Positions 17,856 through 27,662 of a stretch of DNA of 64,000 nucleotides are shown in pieces. Each line of letters starts with the position of its first letter. The stretch's first letter is position 1. The stretch covers positions 630,001 to 694,000 of the forward strand of contig JACJYR010000001.1 in NCBI GenBank assembly GCA_020636005.1, written 5' to 3'. The notes below the pieces were generated by a model. It was not told the DNA's origin and made no database searches. It worked only from the letters and a program-made list of their open reading frames with translations. The DNA comes from Lewinellaceae bacterium. GTDB taxonomy: Bacteria > Bacteroidota > Bacteroidia > Chitinophagales > Saprospiraceae. A program made the position numbers and the translations under genes.

Positions 17856-18078
17856 CTATGTAACGTAAAACCGGCTTTGGTGAAAATGGGTACATCCAAC
17901 GGTTGGTGGTAGCGGGGCCGGGCTACCGGGATTTGAAGATTTTGAAGAACTGGGTAGAAGCGGGGGCGCTAATACGGTTTTGAAGGCTGGATTTCCAATG
18001 CATAGGTTTGCTAAAATGCACCAGAGAATAGGGCAAAGCGGACGGTTGGAAAAGTGGCGCTGAGGAAACCGAACAGGA

Positions 18079-18576
18079 TCAACCAGCCCCACGGCCCTTC
18101 CCAAACGCAAACAGCAACACCAACATCCCCACCATTATAGAAACATCCGCCATATTGAAAATGCCCGTCTGGACATAGCCGAGATCAATGTGCAGGAAGT
18201 CCGTCACCGAACCGTGCGCAATGCGGTCGAAGATGTTGCCGATGCCACCGCCCACCACACAGCAAAGTCCAAAGACGGTCATTTGGGACAGGTTGGTTTT
18301 CGCAAAAACGAACAGCAACAGCGCCAAAATGGTAATCGAAGGTATCAGGGAAAGAATGATGTTTTTGACAAAAACGGGCAGGTTTTCACCCAGGCCCAGA
18401 AAAGCGCCCGTGTTTTCCACTTTGATCAAAATAAAATTGTCTCTGATGACATCTACCTGCTGGTGGTATTGCAGGTTTTCCCGGACAACGGCCTTGGAGA
18501 TCTGGTCGCAGCCAATGTTGGCACTGACAATCAACAGAATGGCGGCGATGCGTAATACACGGTTCATAATTTTCAT
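18079..18576 (-). CDS. lspA: Lipoprotein signal peptidase (signal peptidase II)
   Basis: This is a 165-residue membrane protein from the ATG at 18576. The longer frame adds an unrelated basic N-terminus, and an ATG three codons later is also possible. Family motifs are in order: CDQISK (residues 23-28), VENTGAFLG (53-61), GNIFDR with catalytic Asp117, and FNMAD with catalytic Asp144. Four hydrophobic segments fit the usual topology. It removes signal peptides from diacylglyceryl-modified prolipoproteins in the inner membrane. It stands alone here, divergently arranged with the PIG-L deacetylase gene. Confidence 0.93.
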   Translation of the reverse strand: MKIMNRVLRIAAILLIVSANIGCDQISKAVVRENLQYHQQVDVIRDNFILIKVENTGAFLGLGENLPVFVKNIILSLIPSITILALLLFVFAKTNLSQMTVFGLCCVVGGGIGNIFDRIAHGSVTDFLHIDLGYVQTGIFNMADVSIMVGMLVLLFAFGKGRGAG

Positions 18577-18695
18577 TTTTAAAAAATTAAATCGAAAACA
18601 CGGCCTAAGAGGAAGCATACTCAATAAAAGGAAACTTCCGCTCATTTGAAATAACCTGATACTCATCAGAGCTTTCAAGCTGTAATAGATGCCGC

Positions 18696-18703
18696 TACCT
18701 TTG
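18696..18703 (+). promoter_or_regulatory. -7 box of the PIG-L deacetylase gene
   Basis: TACCTTTG fits TAnnTTTG. With initiation ~7 nt downstream, the ATG at 18742 has a ~30-nt leader, while the ATG at 18715 would have almost none; this supports the later start. Confidence 0.55.
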
Positions 18704-18741
18704 TTTCCAGTTGTATGTTTACTCTCAAAATTTCAAACCAA

Positions 18742-19551
18742 ATGAACGATAGAAAACGGAGGTTGATGTGCATTGTTGCCCACCCTGACGACGAATCGCT
18801 CGGCATGGGCGGCACTTTGGCAAAATACGCAGCAGAGGGCGTTGATGTGCACCTGCTCATGGCCACCAGGGGAGAGAAAGGGCGCTTCGGCAGGGCGGAA
18901 ACCCACCCCGGCCCGGTGGTAGTCGGGGAGGCGAGGACAGAAGAACTGCTCGCTGCGGCTGCCGTGCTTGGCATCGGGCAAACAGCCTTTCTGGGCTATA
19001 TGGACGGCGAGCTGGACCAGGCCGACCCGGCGGCAGTAGTCGAAAAAATTACCGGGCATATCCGCCGGGTGCGGCCGCAGGTGATCATCACCTTTGGCCC
19101 GGAGGGCGGCTACGGCCACCCCGACCACATCGCCATTTCCCAGTTTGCGACTGCCGCCGTCCTGCGGGCAGCCGACGCTTCCTATGAGACCGGTGACCTG
19201 GCTGCCCACAGCGTTTCAAAACTATACTACATGGCCTGGCCACCATCCAAGTGGGATGCCTTTCAAACTGCCTTTAAATCGTTGTCTTTCAACGTGGATG
19301 GCGTCAGGCGGGTAGCAGCACCATTCCCCGATTGGGCCATTACGACCCGGATAGATGCCACTCCCTACTGGCAAAAAGCCTGGCAGGCTATCCGCTGCCA
19401 CCAAACGCAAATGGCCATTTACAGCAACCTGGAAAAACTCTCAGAAGCGCAGCACCTCGACCTGTGGGGCCTGCAGGAATACTACCGGGCACTGAGCCTC
19501 GTCAATGGTGGCCGGAAAGTTGAATCCGATTTGTTTGAAGGCATTAGCTGA
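18742..19551 (+). CDS. PIG-L/LmbE family deacetylase
   Basis: This is a 269-residue protein (start discussed under the promoter at 18696; 18715 would add 9 residues). It has the zinc-site motif AHPDDE at residues 13-18 and the second conserved block GYGHPDHIAIS around residue 130. Enzymes of this family remove N-acetyl groups from GlcNAc-containing small molecules or conjugates, including bacillithiol precursors and antibiotics. The exact substrate cannot be told here; no thiol-pathway neighbour is present. A PLP decarboxylase follows on the same strand after a promoter, so co-transcription is uncertain. Confidence 0.82.
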   Translation: MNDRKRRLMCIVAHPDDESLGMGGTLAKYAAEGVDVHLLMATRGEKGRFGRAETHPGPVVVGEARTEELLAAAAVLGIGQTAFLGYMDGELDQADPAAVVEKITGHIRRVRPQVIITFGPEGGYGHPDHIAISQFATAAVLRAADASYETGDLAAHSVSKLYYMAWPPSKWDAFQTAFKSLSFNVDGVRRVAAPFPDWAITTRIDATPYWQKAWQAIRCHQTQMAIYSNLEKLSEAQHLDLWGLQEYYRALSLVNGGRKVESDLFEGIS

Positions 19552-19566
19552 CTTGCCGGCCCATGT

Positions 19567-19574
19567 TATATTTG
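19567..19574 (+). promoter_or_regulatory. -7 box upstream of the PLP decarboxylase
   Basis: TATATTTG matches the Bacteroidota -7 consensus, 121 nt before the decarboxylase start. Confidence 0.45.
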
Positions 19575-19695
19575 TTCGTGCCGGAATTTTGGAAACTCGC
19601 CTGCAAAGGCCCGGTGCGGTCCTGCTTCGGCAAACTTTTACGATTATTGCACGATGCCCCAACATCCCATACCATAGCAAACCACCATTCTTCTT

Positions 19696-21213
19696 ATGCA
19701 AAATCACACCACCCTTTCCAGCCGCCGCTATGAGAGGATCGAACTGCCGGCAGAAACTTTCAAAAAACTTGGCTATGCCCTCGTTGACCAAATTGCGGGG
19801 CACAACAGCTCCATAGCCGATCGGCCCGTTGTGGTGACAGAAAGCGCCGAAGCACTTGAAAAAATGCTGCGCTCCATTGCAAGCCCGATAGAGGAAGGCC
19901 AGGACGCTGCTTCCCTGCTCGAAAACGCAACGCAACTGCTGCTGTCCCGCTCCCTCTTCAACGGCCACCCCAAATTCTGGGGCTACATCACCAGTTCGCC
20001 TGCCCCCTTGGGCATCCTGGGCGATCTGCTCGCCGCTGCCGTCAACCCAAACGTTGGAGCCTGGATACTTTCGCCCGTGGCCACGGAAATTGAAAAACTG
20101 ACCATCGAATGGATCGGCCAGTTCATGCACTACCCTGCTGGCGGGGGCCTGCTGGTAAGCGGCGGCAATATGGCCAACAACATCGGCTTTTTGGCTGCGC
20201 TCCGGGCAAAAACAGGAGCGGAAACCAGGGAAAAAGGGCTGCGGGGGCTGCGCAAACAGCTGACCCTCTATTGTTCCCGGGAAACCCACACCTGGGTGCA
20301 AAAAGCAGCAGATTTGTACGGACTGGGAACAGATAGCATCCGTTGGGTGGCTACGGCTCCCGACGGCAGCATGGATCTGGAAAAACTTGAATTGGGCATT
20401 CAGGAAGATCTTGCTGCCGGGCACGATCCTTTTTTGGTGATCGGCACAGCCGGGTCAGTCAGTACAGGCGTCGTCGATCCCCTGGAGGGCATTTCCCGGC
20501 TTTGCAAAAAATATGGCCTTTGGTTCCATGTGGATGGTGCGTACGGCGGGCTGGCCGCCAGCCTGCCAGAACTGCATTCCCAGTTCGACGGGCTGGAGGC
20601 GGCAGACTCCGTGGCTGTTGATCCGCACAAATGGCTCTATGCGCCATTGGAAGCTGGCTGTGTCCTGGTAAAAAAACCCAAACACCTCACCGATGCTTTT
20701 TCCTACCACCCGCCTTATTACAATTTTGAAAATTCGGACATGAACTACGTGGACTTTGGCCCCCAGAATTCGAGGGGCTTCCGGGCGCTGAAAGTCTGGT
20801 TGTCCTGCCACCACCTGGGCATGGCGGGCTACCGCCAACTCCTGCGGGAGGACATCCTGCTGGCCCGCCACGCCGCTGACCTGCTCGGCAAAACGGCCGG
20901 TTTTCAGGTTTTTACCAGCCATTTGAGCATCACCACCTTCCGCTATGTGCCGGAGGAATTAAAAGACCGGGCGGGCGAAGAGGAAGTTGAGCTTTACCTG
21001 AACGGCCTGAACCAGGCACTGCGGAACAAAATTGAACAGGAGGGTGTGTTCTTCCTATCCAATGCCATAATCGAAGGAAAATTCGCCCTGCGCATGTGCA
21101 TTGTAAATTTCAGGACGACGGTGAAAGATATTGATGCGTTTCCAGCCTATGCGATGGAGGTAGGGAAACAGTTGCACGAACAAAGCAGGAAGGAGGCAAA
21201 GGCTACCTCATAA
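19696..21213 (+). CDS. Group II pyridoxal-phosphate decarboxylase
   Basis: This is a 505-residue protein. Recognisable features of the aromatic-amino-acid/glutamate decarboxylase fold are HPKFWGYITSS near residue 93, SGGNMANN, the cofactor aspartate in VDGAYGG, and the PLP-binding lysine in DPHKWLYAPLEAG (Lys312). The HxxK context and overall length fit PF00282. Substrate may be an aromatic amino acid, aspartate or a related compound; the sequence alone does not decide. It is cytoplasmic, with no signal peptide, and is followed by a convergent gcvT. Confidence 0.87.
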   Translation: MQNHTTLSSRRYERIELPAETFKKLGYALVDQIAGHNSSIADRPVVVTESAEALEKMLRSIASPIEEGQDAASLLENATQLLLSRSLFNGHPKFWGYITSSPAPLGILGDLLAAAVNPNVGAWILSPVATEIEKLTIEWIGQFMHYPAGGGLLVSGGNMANNIGFLAALRAKTGAETREKGLRGLRKQLTLYCSRETHTWVQKAADLYGLGTDSIRWVATAPDGSMDLEKLELGIQEDLAAGHDPFLVIGTAGSVSTGVVDPLEGISRLCKKYGLWFHVDGAYGGLAASLPELHSQFDGLEAADSVAVDPHKWLYAPLEAGCVLVKKPKHLTDAFSYHPPYYNFENSDMNYVDFGPQNSRGFRALKVWLSCHHLGMAGYRQLLREDILLARHAADLLGKTAGFQVFTSHLSITTFRYVPEELKDRAGEEEVELYLNGLNQALRNKIEQEGVFFLSNAIIEGKFALRMCIVNFRTTVKDIDAFPAYAMEVGKQLHEQSRKEAKATS

Positions 21214-21371
21214 GGCTCGGTTTTACAAATGAAAACAGGGAAAAGGCGATTGCAACTAAAGTACCAGGGAAATAACCAGTAACATGCCTGTTCCTCAAAC
21301 TGCTACTGCCTTTCCGCCTTTTGCCTGTCCGGCAGCATTTGCAGCTTAGCCACAGCCGCCTGCGGGAGCAC

Positions 21372-22481
21372 TTAGCCGGCCTTATAAAAAGGCAGCTTCA
21401 CCACCCGTGCCGCCAGCCGTTTGGCCCCTGCTACCACCTGGATTTCCGAACCTTCTTTGGCGTGTGCCAGCGTCACATAGCCCATCCCGATGGGCTTGTC
21501 CAGCGAAGGCGACTGGGTGCCGGAGGTTACCCTGCCGATGGTGTTGCCGTCCATGTCCTCAATGGGGTAATCGTGGCGGGGCACCCGGCGGTCAAGTACC
21601 TCGAAGGCGACCAGTTTGCGGGAGAGGCCCGTTTCTTTTTGCTGTTTGAAAATGTTGCAGGAGTTGAAATCGCCCTTGTTCAGTTTGGTAATCCAGCCGA
21701 GGCCGGCCTCCAGGGGCGAGGTGGTGTCGTCAATGTCGTTGCCATAGAGGGCGAATCCCATTTCCAGGCGCAGCGTATCCCGTGCGCCCAGGCCGATGGG
21801 CTGGATGCCAAACGGTTCGCCGGTTTTGAAAATCACGTCCCAGAGTTTTTCCAAATCCTTGTTGTTGGCGTAAATCTCAAAGCCGCCCGAGCCGGTGTAG
21901 CCCGTAGCCGATACGATCACGTTACCGATGCCGGCAAAGGTGCCTTTGTCAAACGAGTAGTATTTCATGGCTTTCAGATCAATGTCCGTCAGCGGCTGCA
22001 GGGCTTCAGCAGCTTTGGGGCCTTGCACGGCGAGCAGGCCGGTGTCGTCGGAGATGTTGATCATGCGGGTATCGAAGGTGTTGTGCTGCTCGATCCAGGC
22101 CCAGTCCTTTTCGATGTTGGAGGCATTGACGACCAGCAAGAAAGCCTGCTCGCCCTCAGCGCACATATCCTGCGGGAGGCGATAGACGAGGAGGTCGTCC
22201 ACGATGCCGCCGGTATGGTTGGGCAGGCAGGAGTACTGGGCGTCGCCAATTTCCAGTTTTGAGGCGTCGTTGGAGGTTACTTTTTGGATAAGCGCAAGGG
22301 CTTCTTTGCCACGGATGATGAACTCGCCCATGTGCGACACGTCGAACACGCCGACGCCGTTGCGCACCGTCTCGTGTTCTTCCCGGATGCCGGCATAAGA
22401 GATGGGCATATTGTAACCTGCAAATTCGGCCATTTTGGCTCCCAGGCCGATGTGCTTTGCTGTCAGTGGAGTGGTTTTCAT
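21372..22481 (-). CDS. gcvT: Glycine cleavage system T protein (aminomethyltransferase)
   Basis: This is a 369-residue protein of normal family length. Typical segments are AGYNMPISYAGIREEHE, GVFDVSHMGE, GGIVDDLLVYRL, GYTGSGGFEIY and the C-terminal barrel with GRVTSGTQSPSLDKPIGMGY. It transfers the methylene group from lipoyl-bound aminomethyl to tetrahydrofolate, releasing ammonia, in glycine catabolism. The other glycine cleavage genes are not in the window. It is transcribed toward the decarboxylase gene, with 158 nt between the stops. Confidence 0.95.
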   Translation of the reverse strand: MKTTPLTAKHIGLGAKMAEFAGYNMPISYAGIREEHETVRNGVGVFDVSHMGEFIIRGKEALALIQKVTSNDASKLEIGDAQYSCLPNHTGGIVDDLLVYRLPQDMCAEGEQAFLLVVNASNIEKDWAWIEQHNTFDTRMINISDDTGLLAVQGPKAAEALQPLTDIDLKAMKYYSFDKGTFAGIGNVIVSATGYTGSGGFEIYANNKDLEKLWDVIFKTGEPFGIQPIGLGARDTLRLEMGFALYGNDIDDTTSPLEAGLGWITKLNKGDFNSCNIFKQQKETGLSRKLVAFEVLDRRVPRHDYPIEDMDGNTIGRVTSGTQSPSLDKPIGMGYVTLAHAKEGSEIQVVAGAKRLAARVVKLPFYKAG

Positions 22482-22665
22482 ATTGCTTGCTTTGAAATGT
22501 TGGTTAGGTAAAATTGAAAATAAGTAGTTATTTGAATTAGTTCAGGATCGAGGATTCACGCCAGTAAATTGTCACGCAGGCCAGCTTGACATGCTGCCGG
22601 AAAGCAGCATCTTAAAACACAAAAACACCTAAGTACACAAACACACTGCACCAACCCAGGCTTCC

Positions 22666-24675
22666 TCACTGCTGGACGAAAGTCACTTCCTCCATGACGT
22701 CGCCAATTTCAAGTTTATGCACCACGTCCATACCGTCCACCACTTTTGCAAAGATGGTAAAATTACCATCCAGGTGGGGGGCCGGGGAGAAGTTGATGAA
22801 GAACTGGGTACATTCGGTGTGTGGGCCTGCCGAGGCCATGCCCACATAGCCTTCCTCGTCGTAATGGAGGTAGGGCAGTTCCGAGCGGATGGTATAGTTG
22901 AGGCTGCCGAAGCCGTCGCCGCGGGTGCAGCCGCCCTGGGCCACAAAATTAGGCACCACCCTGTGGAAGTTTTTGCCGTCGTAAAACTTGTCCCTGATCA
23001 AGGCCAGGATATTGGCCACGGTACCAGGCGCTAGTTCGGGCATGAGCAGCAGCGTGATGTTTCCTTTGGCGGTTTTAATCAACACCTTTGGTTCGGGTTT
23101 GAGGGCCGTGATGACTTTCCAGTCAATTTTATGGTTGTAACGAGGCTTTGCGGCCGGGCCTGGTTCTTCCCCTTTGAAATAATCCAATGTTTTCTTCACC
23201 TCGTTATAGGTCTCTATCTCCTGGGGTATCCTCAGTTTTTTGAGGGCATTTTCCAAAATAGCCAGGCTGTCGAAGGTGGACTTGAAGCCCAGTTTGGGAT
23301 CCCGCAGCACCTCGGCGGCCACGGCCATCATGCCTACGTCACCATTTTCGATGGCGTCCCGGAAGTAGTCGCTCAGGTCTTTTTTCACCCGGGCACTCCC
23401 CACGAAGAACTGGTTGAAATTAGGCATCCGGGCAATACCGGCCAAGGCCTCCACACTGGCAGTGCGCACGGGGATGATGTCGGAAGGATAGGCGGCGTCC
23501 CTGATGTATTTGTAGTTCCAGCCATTTTGGGCGATGGCTTTGATGGCCGCCGCCTTTTCATAGGGGTTGGGGGAATTTTCAAAGCGGCGCTTCAATTCCC
23601 AGTTGAGGTATTTCCTCGACTCCTCGAAAAAATAAGGCAGGTGCTTGCTGGCGGCGGCGTACAGGGCCATTTGTACCTCCCAGGGCCTGCCGGGTTCCTT
23701 TGCCATCTGCCAATAGGTGGACGCATCTTCCGAGGTGCCATGTTCCACGAAATATTCACCGGCGGTGACGGCCACGGCTACAAACGGGTCGTTCAGGGCA
23801 CGCAGGGCAACGGGTTTCACCAGCTCATAGTCAAAATTGCCGAGCGCCCGCAGGATGTTGGTACGCACCCGGTAATCCTGTTCGATATTGTACTGGTACA
23901 GCAGGGCATTGGCCGCCCGCTCGGATTTTGTTTTCCCCAGGGCGATGGCCAGTGCCATGCGCACCCGTGCGTCGTCTTCCCGGGGTAGTGCCGGGGCGAT
24001 GAGGCTGTCCTTTTTTTCCAGGTCGATGCCCTTGGCACGGGTCAGGTAGTTGGCACCTATGAGCCTTACTTCGGCGGGGTACCTGGTGTTGGTGGCAAAT
24101 TCGAGCATTTTCGAGGTACCCTCCTCCGATACGATGTCCCGCAGGGCGTAGCGGTAAATGCCCCAGGCCTGTCCTTCCAGCAGGGTGCTATCCGTCACCC
24201 GGTAAGTGCTGATGGTGGCCAGTGCGCTCAGGCGGGCAGGGGTGGCACACTTTCCGATAGCTTCAAGGATGGCGGCGTTGAAAAAACGGGAAACCCCCAC
24301 GGTATCGTAACTGTCGAAGGCCTCAATAAGGAATTCCTCAGCTTTTGCACTGCCGATTTGGCCCAATGCGTAAGCGGCGGCTATGCTCACCTGGTCGATG
24401 GGGTCAGTGAGCATTTTCGCCAGACTGTCCACCGCCAGGGTGTCCCTGATGGAAGCAAAGGCCAGCACGGCGAGGTAGCGGTAGGTGGGATCTTTGTGTC
24501 TGAAGTAGGGATAAAGGCTGTCGGTCATCCCCCTGTCCTGCAGGTCGTAGAGGTCTTGCTGGGCGGGGTTGGTAAAATCCACATGGACTTCCGTGAGCTT
24601 GTCCTCGTTGGGCGGTACGCAACGTACAAAACCTAAAAAGGCAGTTATTAAAAGGAGAAATAGCTGTTTGTTCAT
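22666..24675 (-). CDS. HEAT-repeat protein fused to a cyclophilin peptidyl-prolyl isomerase
   Basis: This is a 669-residue protein. The N-terminal hydrophobic signal ends near a cysteine (FVRC), but this is not a good lipobox. Residues ~50-500 are helical HEAT-like repeats (for example QVSIAAAYALGQIGSAKAEE and VRTNILRALGNFDYELVKPV). The last ~150 residues are a cyclophilin: TVANILALIRDKFYDGKNFH, RVVPNFVAQGG, TECTQFFINFSPAPHLDG. The catalytic Arg (HRVV), Phe and Gln residues are in place, so activity is likely. Position after a signal segment suggests an envelope protein-folding role. It is 86 nt downstream of the penicillin-binding protein gene and probably in the same transcript. Confidence 0.85.
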   Translation of the reverse strand: MNKQLFLLLITAFLGFVRCVPPNEDKLTEVHVDFTNPAQQDLYDLQDRGMTDSLYPYFRHKDPTYRYLAVLAFASIRDTLAVDSLAKMLTDPIDQVSIAAAYALGQIGSAKAEEFLIEAFDSYDTVGVSRFFNAAILEAIGKCATPARLSALATISTYRVTDSTLLEGQAWGIYRYALRDIVSEEGTSKMLEFATNTRYPAEVRLIGANYLTRAKGIDLEKKDSLIAPALPREDDARVRMALAIALGKTKSERAANALLYQYNIEQDYRVRTNILRALGNFDYELVKPVALRALNDPFVAVAVTAGEYFVEHGTSEDASTYWQMAKEPGRPWEVQMALYAAASKHLPYFFEESRKYLNWELKRRFENSPNPYEKAAAIKAIAQNGWNYKYIRDAAYPSDIIPVRTASVEALAGIARMPNFNQFFVGSARVKKDLSDYFRDAIENGDVGMMAVAAEVLRDPKLGFKSTFDSLAILENALKKLRIPQEIETYNEVKKTLDYFKGEEPGPAAKPRYNHKIDWKVITALKPEPKVLIKTAKGNITLLLMPELAPGTVANILALIRDKFYDGKNFHRVVPNFVAQGGCTRGDGFGSLNYTIRSELPYLHYDEEGYVGMASAGPHTECTQFFINFSPAPHLDGNFTIFAKVVDGMDVVHKLEIGDVMEEVTFVQQ

Positions 24676-24761
24676 TAATATTTAGTTGAAATCTATAATG
24701 GCCCGGCATCAAAGTGTTGCCCAGGCCCTGGCATCCAGTGTCCTTTCAGGAGCAATTCAAA

Positions 24762-27359
24762 TTACCCACCATTAAAACCTTCGTCGCCCCGGACGATTTT
24801 TTTCTTGACACTCGTGTCCTGTTTTATGTTTTTGTTGGTGCCAAAGGGGTCTTCGAAGAAGGCGTCGTTGTCGGTGTCAGTGTCATTGCCGGGGTCGCTG
24901 GCCTCGTCGTCATCCGTGTCCCTTTGGTTGTATTGGCTGCAATCCAGCCCAATGCTCAGGTCGCCGCCGGGCTTTACAAACCGGGCATTGGCCTGGTAAT
25001 CGGCTTTGGGGTCGTTTTCCACTTTTTTCAAAAAGGCCTTGCAAAAAGGCTTGGCCATCCGGCTGCCCTGGCCTTCCGCTAGTGATAGGAACCTCACCCA
25101 GCGGTCTTCACCGCCCACCCAGGTGCCCACTACCAGGCTCGGCGTGATGCCCATGAACCAGCCGTCCACATAGTCGTTGGTGGTACCCGTTTTACCGCCT
25201 ACCTCACTTTTGAGGCCCATGCCGCCGGATGCATATTTCAGCATTTCAACCATCACATAGTTGGGCTCTTCCTGCAGGGCCTGTCGCTCCTGGTCTTCCT
25301 GCACGTAGATGGTGCGGCCGTTCTTGTCCTCGATGCGGGTGATATAGATGGGCCTGCTGTAGTAGCCGTTGTTGGCGAAGGTGGTGTAGGCACCCGTCAT
25401 GTCCATCACGGTCATATCAGCAGCACCGAGGCAGATGGAGGGCTGTTCGGGGATTTTCTTCGTGTCCACGCCCATGTTGCCCAACAGGTCGATCACCGGC
25501 TGCACACTGCCCAGTTGCTGCATCAAAAAGACGGACACGCTGTTGACCGATTTTTTGAGCGCCGAGCGCAGTTGCATGGACTGGTAGCTGTACCGCCCGG
25601 TGGAGTTTTGGGGCGTCCAGTCCTTGATGAGGTGGAAATTATCGCTGCCTGCAAAGATGGTCCTCGGCACGTCCAGCACTTCAAAACAAGGGGAGATGCC
25701 CTGCTGTGCAATGGCGGTGGCGTAGATGAAGGGCTTAAATGTAGAGCCGACCTGCCGGTTGGTACGGGTGTGATCCAGGGCAAAATACTTATGGTTGACG
25801 CCGCCAATCCAGGCTTTCACGTAGCCGGTTTTGGGGTCAATGGCCAGCGAGCCGATCTGCATGATGAGATGGTGGTATTTCAACGAGTCGAGCGGCGTCA
25901 TCACCGTGTCCTTTTCCATCGTGTCATTGTAGTCGAACACCTTCATTTGTACAGGTTCATTGAAGACTTTTTCGACCTCCTTTTGAAAGGCCAGCCACTG
26001 TTTTTTCACTTTGTTCCACTGCTCCTTCTGCATGGCCCGGCGATAGCGTGCCCGTTCCGATGCGTCTATGTCTTTCGGGAATTCTTCTTTTATCATCCAA
26101 CTGATATTGGCATCGGAGAGCCGGAGACCTTCCACTTCGTTTTCCAGGTCATTTTCAACGGTGCCCATGAATTGGTCCCGCATGGTAGCGTAGCGCTCCG
26201 AACTTCGCACCATCTGGTTGATCTTCCGCTTGCGGTAGGCCAGTTCTTCGGGGGTTGTATCGTTGTTCTTGTAGTCCCAGGGGGATATTTTCATCCTCTT
26301 GTTCCACAGGTTCCAGAAGCGCTGCTGCACGGCGGCCATGTGTTCGGCCACAGCCTCTTCGGCGTACTGCTGCATGACGGGATCAATGGTGGTATAGATG
26401 CGCAGGCCGTCTTTATAGATATTAAAAGGGGTGCCGTCCGATTTCTTACGGGCATCGTCGCTGGGCAGGATGCGGTACATCAGTTCCTTGGCCAGTTCAG
26501 AGCGGAAATATTGCGCCAGGCCCTGGGTATGGGTTTTGCGCTTGAAATTGGAAATATCAATCGGCAGCACCTTCAGGGAGTCATAGGCTGTCTCGGTCAG
26601 GATGCCGTTTTTGCGCATTTGGTTCAGCACGATACTGCGCCGCTGCTCGGCCAGGGCCATTTTCCTTTTGGGGTTGAACAGGGAGGGGTTGTTCAACATG
26701 CCCACCAGCATGGCAGCTTCCTGCACGTTGAGCGAGTCCTGGCTTTTGGCAAAATAGGTCTCTGAGGCCGCCTTGATGCCATAACTGTCGTAGAGGAAGT
26801 CGAATTTGTTGAGGTACATGGCAATGATTTCCTCCTTGGTGTATTTGCGTTCCAGTTGCACGGCGATGATCCATTCTTTCAGCTTTTGCACCACCCTGGT
26901 GAGGCCCGATCCTTTTGGCCCGGTGAACAGTAGCTTGGCCAACTGCTGTGTAATGGTGCTGGCCCCGCCGGAACTCCGGTCCGCCATCAGAATGGTTTTG
27001 AAAAACACCCGTCCCAGCGCCCGGAAATCAATGCCGCTGTGCGAGTAGTACCTTTCGTCTTCTGTGGATACCAAGGCCTGTTCGATGTAGGGGGACAGTT
27101 CGTCAAAATCAACGGGCACCCTGTTTTCGATAAAATAACGCCCCAGTACGTTGCCGTCAGCGGCAAAGACCTGCGAAGCCTCTTCGCTCTTGGGGTTTTC
27201 AAGTTCCTCGGTATCGGGGAGGTCGGAGAAGGAAAGGAGGAAAAACGTGAGGATAGTAGCCAAAATGCCAAACAGGAGCAACCGCCACATCCACCTTACG
27301 ATGTATTGGTACAATACCATTCGTTCATTTCGCATCTGCTGCGGGGTGAGTCTGGACAT
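24762..27359 (-). CDS. mrcA: Penicillin-binding protein 1A, bifunctional peptidoglycan synthase
   Basis: This is an 865-residue protein. One membrane anchor lies at about residues 20-44. The GT51 glycosyltransferase domain begins with catalytic Glu100 in STEDERYYSHSG and contains GGASTITQQLAK. The transpeptidase domain carries the serine motif STFK (Ser539), SVN, and KTG near residue 722. A long acidic C-terminal tail (DTDDDEASDPGNDTDTD) follows. It polymerises glycan strands and cross-links peptides in the periplasm. The -7 box CAAAAGTA (minus strand TACTTTTG) at 27432 is ~70 nt upstream. The symbol follows common usage for the family; orthology was not tested. Confidence 0.92.
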   Translation of the reverse strand: MSRLTPQQMRNERMVLYQYIVRWMWRLLLFGILATILTFFLLSFSDLPDTEELENPKSEEASQVFAADGNVLGRYFIENRVPVDFDELSPYIEQALVSTEDERYYSHSGIDFRALGRVFFKTILMADRSSGGASTITQQLAKLLFTGPKGSGLTRVVQKLKEWIIAVQLERKYTKEEIIAMYLNKFDFLYDSYGIKAASETYFAKSQDSLNVQEAAMLVGMLNNPSLFNPKRKMALAEQRRSIVLNQMRKNGILTETAYDSLKVLPIDISNFKRKTHTQGLAQYFRSELAKELMYRILPSDDARKKSDGTPFNIYKDGLRIYTTIDPVMQQYAEEAVAEHMAAVQQRFWNLWNKRMKISPWDYKNNDTTPEELAYRKRKINQMVRSSERYATMRDQFMGTVENDLENEVEGLRLSDANISWMIKEEFPKDIDASERARYRRAMQKEQWNKVKKQWLAFQKEVEKVFNEPVQMKVFDYNDTMEKDTVMTPLDSLKYHHLIMQIGSLAIDPKTGYVKAWIGGVNHKYFALDHTRTNRQVGSTFKPFIYATAIAQQGISPCFEVLDVPRTIFAGSDNFHLIKDWTPQNSTGRYSYQSMQLRSALKKSVNSVSVFLMQQLGSVQPVIDLLGNMGVDTKKIPEQPSICLGAADMTVMDMTGAYTTFANNGYYSRPIYITRIEDKNGRTIYVQEDQERQALQEEPNYVMVEMLKYASGGMGLKSEVGGKTGTTNDYVDGWFMGITPSLVVGTWVGGEDRWVRFLSLAEGQGSRMAKPFCKAFLKKVENDPKADYQANARFVKPGGDLSIGLDCSQYNQRDTDDDEASDPGNDTDTDNDAFFEDPFGTNKNIKQDTSVKKKIVRGDEGFNGG

Positions 27360-27431
27360 CGCTTTCGAGTATGTTTATCAAAAAGTTGCTGAGGGCAGGT
27401 GGTTTTAAAACCGGCCCATCTCATGCGGCGG

Positions 27432-27439
27432 CAAAAGTA
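27432..27439 (-). promoter_or_regulatory. -7 box of the PBP1A gene
   Basis: Minus-strand TACTTTTG lies ~72 nt before the start codon. The remainder of the 27361-27662 spacer shows no gene. Confidence 0.5.
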
Positions 27440-27662
27440 AGAAAGGAAACCGGGAGTTTGCCCGGCAGGCGCATTTGATTGTTTTGACGGACGCCAGGGC
27501 GGGCCTCCGCTGGTAGTTGGGATCGGCCACGATTGCCTTTCCTGCGCCTTAACGTAAAAATAACGTTAGGATCGAAAACATTCTTATCCTGGCCAAACAA
27601 TCGGCACAGGCTTTTCGTTAACCTTTGCATTAAACATCATTCACTTTTAAACATCCTGCCAA

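Noticed and set aside
17856..18110. 84-codon minus-strand frame after lspA
   Set aside because: Overlaps the end of lspA, begins in repeat B and has low-complexity Pro/Ser sequence.
21321..22262. 313-codon plus-strand frame opposite gcvT
   Set aside because: GcvT motifs are complete on the other strand; this frame shows no domain.
25515..26765. 416-codon plus-strand frame opposite the PBP1A gene
   Set aside because: The minus-strand PBP1A has all catalytic motifs; the opposite frame is a composition-driven shadow.
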